From positions 806,001 through 870,000 of the forward strand of contig NZ_CP073084.1 in the NCBI RefSeq assembly GCF_018137985.1: a stretch of 64,000 nucleotides of DNA. Direction: 5' to 3'. Positions 61,298-64,000 of this stretch are shown here, in pieces. Source of the stretch: Streptococcus oriscaviae. GTDB lineage: Bacteria > Bacillota > Bacilli > Lactobacillales > Streptococcaceae. Every line of letters starts with the position of its first letter. Position 1 is the stretch's first letter. Under the pieces are notes generated by a model. The model saw only the letters and a program-made list of their open reading frames with translations. It was not told where the DNA came from and made no database searches. A program made the position numbers and the translations under genes.

Positions 61298-62288
61298 CTT
61301 CTTTTCCTTTCAATAATGGGATGCGAATATCAATAGCTACTCCCTTGTTAGGGGCTGTGCGAATCTTAATCGTCCCCGCCATATCCTCTACTCGCTCTTG
61401 CATGTTCTGCAAACCGTAACTCAATTCTTGCTCATCTGATTGTACAAATCCAACACCATCATCCGTCATCTTGAGTTGAAGCTCAGACTCTGACTGAACT
61501 AGGTAGACATCCAGGTGCTTGGCTTTGGCATGCCGCAGGGTATTGCTGATGATTTCCTGAGCAATCCGAAAGAGATGCTCCTCGATATGCTTAGGCAAGT
61601 CCTCCACCTGATGATGGAAGTGAACCTGAATGGCACTCTTGTCACTGACTTCTCTGAGAATCACTTCAAAGCCCTCCACCAAGGTCTTCCCATCTAGCTC
61701 GCTCGGTCTGAGGTGAAGCAAGAGGATACGGAGATCTCTCTGCGCTGTTTCAATCATGTCCTTAACCGCTAATAACTGCTGGGCCAAGGTATCTTGCGAA
61801 ATGGTGTTCAAATTACTGGATAAACCAGATAAAATCATACTGGTCGCAAAAAGTTCCTGACTGACCGTATCGTGCAAATCACGGGCAATCCGACGGCGTT
61901 CCCCTTCCACAATTTCTTCTTGTTTAACCAAATCCTGATTATCTATCATCTGAACCTGTCTGGTCAAACTGCGCACCTTATCAGACAGTTGTAAGAGAAG
62001 CTGATCTTCTTCTGCTGAGGAACGAATGCTCTTGTTTTGAAGAATGGCCCGGATTTTCTGCCTAGTTCCTTGAGTAGCAACCAAAGAAACTGTTTGAACC
62101 AGAACCGACAAAAAGAAGGTCAATACGATAATCAAGAGTAAGAGGGTAAACACCAACTGCTCTGTCGAAGTCCAAAGAGATAGGTCAAAGACAGAGTAGT
62201 TCAACAAAGGAAAGACAGAGGCCAGAACAACCAAGACAATGAGGGTTGCGTACCAGATTAAGAGTAACAGGGTTCCTTTTTTCATCAT
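61269..62288 (-). CDS. liaS: Cell-wall stress histidine kinase LiaS
   Basis: 339 aa from ATG 62288 (GGAGGTGG ahead, ATGATGA overlap with liaF stop). Two helices (about residues 5-27 and 46-68) with a short loop, a coiled-coil linker, then HisKA_3 with the phospho-His in RRRIARDLHDTVSQELFA and an HATPase domain (DDGVGF). NarL-class kinase; held inactive by LiaF. Confidence 0.93.
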   Translation of the reverse strand: MMKKGTLLLLIWYATLIVLVVLASVFPLLNYSVFDLSLWTSTEQLVFTLLLLIIVLTFFLSVLVQTVSLVATQGTRQKIRAILQNKSIRSSAEEDQLLLQLSDKVRSLTRQVQMIDNQDLVKQEEIVEGERRRIARDLHDTVSQELFATSMILSGLSSNLNTISQDTLAQQLLAVKDMIETAQRDLRILLLHLRPSELDGKTLVEGFEVILREVSDKSAIQVHFHHQVEDLPKHIEEHLFRIAQEIISNTLRHAKAKHLDVYLVQSESELQLKMTDDGVGFVQSDEQELSYGLQNMQERVEDMAGTIKIRTAPNKGVAIDIRIPLLKGKEDDQDTSDAS

Positions 62289-62980
62289 ACTCGAACCACC
62301 TCCACATCTCCAAAGAGGCAATTCACCACCAATTTCACCCGTTTGTGGGAGTCTTTATAGTGTGGGCTGGAAATGGAAAAACTCTCGTTGCGCAAATCCC
62401 AGTAGGACAGGCCCATAAACTGGACGCGACCATATAGGCTGGAAGCCACCAAGGATACCTCTACATCAATGGGAACGATAATCTTCGTTTTCCCGAAGGT
62501 CTTTCGAATAACAACGATATTATCTCGTCCAACCAAGACAGCCTCATCCAAGTCAACGACATCATTTCCAAAAAGACGGATAATATTGATGTCCTCAAAA
62601 CCATACTTGTCCTGAGAGTGATCCTGATTACCAAACCACTTGGTTTTTTCTTTTTTAGCTTCTAGGGGCTCATCCTCCAGCAAAATATGGGTGTACTGAT
62701 TTCTTTTTTCGTATCTTGAAAAGAAATTGATAAAAATATAGATGATAAACAGCATCACCCCAACGATGAAATAAGGATTCAGTACAAATACAAGAAAAAT
62801 GAGCGATACCGCACTGGCTAAGAGTACCTGACTATTCTTCCTACCTGTCACATACCAAATCACCAGCATAAAGACCGCTACCAGTAAAATTGCACGCGCT
62901 GCTTCACTGGCCAAGACGTCAAAGAAAGCTAGTGTAAAAATTATACTTTCTAATAATAAGAAAAACTGCACTTTCCGCAT
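62285..62980 (-). CDS. liaF: LiaF, inhibitor of the LiaRS system
   Basis: 231 aa: about four N-terminal helices in residues 1-95 and a soluble C-terminal DUF2154-type domain (LFGNDVVDLDEAVLVGRDNIVVIRKTFGKTKI region to GDVEVVRV end). In Bacillus and streptococci LiaF binds and silences LiaS. First of liaF-liaS-liaR, directly after stkP. Minus-10 TACAAT at 63002-63007 on the minus strand. Confidence 0.92.
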   Translation of the reverse strand: MRKVQFFLLLESIIFTLAFFDVLASEAARAILLVAVFMLVIWYVTGRKNSQVLLASAVSLIFLVFVLNPYFIVGVMLFIIYIFINFFSRYEKRNQYTHILLEDEPLEAKKEKTKWFGNQDHSQDKYGFEDINIIRLFGNDVVDLDEAVLVGRDNIVVIRKTFGKTKIIVPIDVEVSLVASSLYGRVQFMGLSYWDLRNESFSISSPHYKDSHKRVKLVVNCLFGDVEVVRV

Positions 62981-63043
62981 AGGTTTCTTCCTTTCCTTAC
63001 TATTGTACCAAATTTTGCAAGAAACGCCTCCTTCCGAGGTAGG

Positions 63044-63097
63044 AAAAAAGCACCCCCAGCAATCGATGGAAAAACCTCAATTGCTAGATGTGCTTTT
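63044..63097 (-). terminator. Terminator after stkP
   Basis: AAAAGCAC (63046-63053) pairs with GTGCTTTT (63090-63097), and AGCAAT with ATTGCT inside; T6 on the minus strand. It separates stkP from liaFSR, but the liaF promoter follows directly, and read-through is possible. Confidence 0.75.
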
Positions 63098-63106
63098 CTT
63101 GATTGA

Positions 63107-64000
63107 TTATTGACCGTTGCTGGAAGAGGTACCAGTGGAAGAAGAACTAGAGCTTCCTCCTTGCTGTGAATTGGAGGCAACGGAAACATAGAGAGTCACC
63201 GTTCCATCAATCGTGCTGCCAGCTGCTGGGTACTGTCCTACAACCAGGTCACTGGTTGTAGCCGCGTAACTGCTATCTTCTTGTTTCTCAATAGTAGAAA
63301 CTGACACTCCCAAGTTTTGAAGCTGACGTCTTGCTTCTGCATAACTATACTTCATCACACCAAAATCTGGCATGGTAATAGCCGGTCCTTTTGACACGAT
63401 TAGGTTGACAGTGGAGCCCTTAGTCAAGCTACTTCCTACCGTAGGATTGGTACTGATTACCACTCCCTCTGCAAGGGTATCGCTGTACTCTTGTGTGATA
63501 TCACCTACTAGGAAACCGGCAGTTTTCAACTCCTGACTAGCTACTTCCTGACTCTTACCGACCACATCTGGAACTGTCGTTGGTTGTGGGCCTTTGGAAA
63601 CAACAATCGTAACCGAACTGCCTTTGGCCTTGGAGCTTTCAGCTATTGGATCGGTCTTAATAACCGTTCCGCTCTCTACGCTGTCACTGTATTCTTCCTT
63701 GCGCTTGACGGTAAAACCAGCATTTTCTAATTCCTGTTGTGCCACGGAAGCATCTTGGCCAACCACATCTGGAACTGTGACTGCTTCTGCAGAGGCTAGA
63801 ACAATATCTACTGTACTGCCTTCACGCTTGGAGCTGTTGGCTGCTGGATTGGTCCGAAGAACAGTTCCTTCTTCCACATCGGAGGACTCCTCCTCTGTTA
63901 CCGTTCCCACTTTCAAACCTGATGTTTCTATTTTTTCCTTAGCAACTTCCAAGGTTTGCCCTCTGACATCTGGAACCGTAACCGTTGCTGGAGTGTTATA
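63107..64000 (-). CDS. stkP: Serine/threonine kinase StkP, PASTA ectodomain (cut by window edge)
   Basis: The last 297 residues are in the window. Four PASTA repeats are visible, starting at VTVPDVRGQT, VTVPDVVGQD, TTVPDVVGKS and ITMPDFGVMK, with the typical EEYSDSVESGTVIKTDP second half, then a Ser/Gly-rich tail. The kinase domain and membrane helix lie beyond 64000. It is identified by synteny with liaFSR, as in other streptococci where StkP-PhpP lies just upstream. It senses peptidoglycan at the septum. Confidence 0.93.
   Translation of the reverse strand, partial: YNTPATVTVPDVRGQTLEVAKEKIETSGLKVGTVTEEESSDVEEGTVLRTNPAANSSKREGSTVDIVLASAEAVTVPDVVGQDASVAQQELENAGFTVKRKEEYSDSVESGTVIKTDPIAESSKAKGSSVTIVVSKGPQPTTVPDVVGKSQEVASQELKTAGFLVGDITQEYSDTLAEGVVISTNPTVGSSLTKGSTVNLIVSKGPAITMPDFGVMKYSYAEARRQLQNLGVSVSTIEKQEDSSYAATTSDLVVGQYPAAGSTIDGTVTLYVSVASNSQQGGSSSSSSTGTSSSNGQ

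Noticed and set aside
1..64000. CRISPR arrays, tRNA or rRNA genes, prophage, complete insertion sequences, replication origin
   Set aside because: I saw no repeat-spacer arrays, no TTCGA arm contexts that fold as tRNA, no rRNA sequence, no phage gene clusters and no DnaA-box clusters.

Overview
The window looks like a chromosomal segment of a low-GC Firmicute of the genus Streptococcus, most likely Streptococcus suis or a close relative. Supporting signs are the order stkP-liaFSR, the block cbpB-xerD-like-scpA-scpB-rluB-yidD, the comFA-comFC-hpf run divergent from yigZ and followed by cysK, a Dpr-type Dps protein very like the S. suis one, ComX cin-boxes, SepM, PepC and typical streptococcal terminators. 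I see no rRNA, tRNA, CRISPR array, prophage or complete insertion sequence. The species assignment is inference.

Layout. 1-4185: a Bce-type antimicrobial-peptide sensing and resistance operon (bceR-bceS-bceA-bceB, cut at the left edge) divergent from a DUF2974 alpha/beta hydrolase. 4204-13878: stress and detoxification genes, each with its own regulator: nmlR with a zinc alcohol dehydrogenase; an HxlR regulator divergent from a flavin reductase and a CatE-like dioxygenase; a TipAS-type MerR regulator with a DUF2268 protease; plus ppaC, an M3 peptidase and pflA. 14006-20676: a CBS-domain membrane protein, a lone ABC ATPase, an IS3-type remnant, an MqsR toxin with an MqsA-Panacea antitoxin, tRNA modification genes (mnmM, ytqA) and a TetR regulator. 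20812-29914: a CDF metal exporter, competence prepilin peptidase, T-box controlled trpB, vanZ, rlmN, sepM, coaD, rsmD, yqgQ and dpr. 30145-37283: csbD, LMW phosphatase, a MORN protein with an OatA-like acyltransferase, PAP2, ribU with an FMN riboswitch, trmL and an OppA-like lipoprotein. 37455-46369: core housekeeping (rluB, scpAB, cbpB, rdgB, murI, lysA, pepC). 46420-54998: ppdK with its regulators, hpf, comF, yigZ, cysK. 55189-58767: a MacB-like ABC transporter joined to a five-repeat PASTA membrane protein. 58849-64000: cvfD, a HAD-cyclophilin fusion, liaFSR and the PASTA half of stkP.

How it fits together. Much of the window concerns the cell envelope and its surveillance: BceRSAB, LiaFSR, StkP, OatA with a WalR-like box, and the ABC-PASTA cluster. 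The least familiar system is the ABC transporter plus kinase-less PASTA protein, whose ectodomain has the same repeat type as StkP encoded a few kilobases away. A second recurring pattern is regulatory: five minus-10 elements lie only 6-7 nt before the start codon (DUF1803, ytqA, yqgQ, rsmD, yigZ), predicting leaderless mRNAs; the two ComX cin-boxes (pilD, comFA) have nearly the same geometry. Two MerR-type promoters with 19-bp spacers, two matching BceR boxes and a perfect PerR box make several regulator-target assignments possible from sequence alone.
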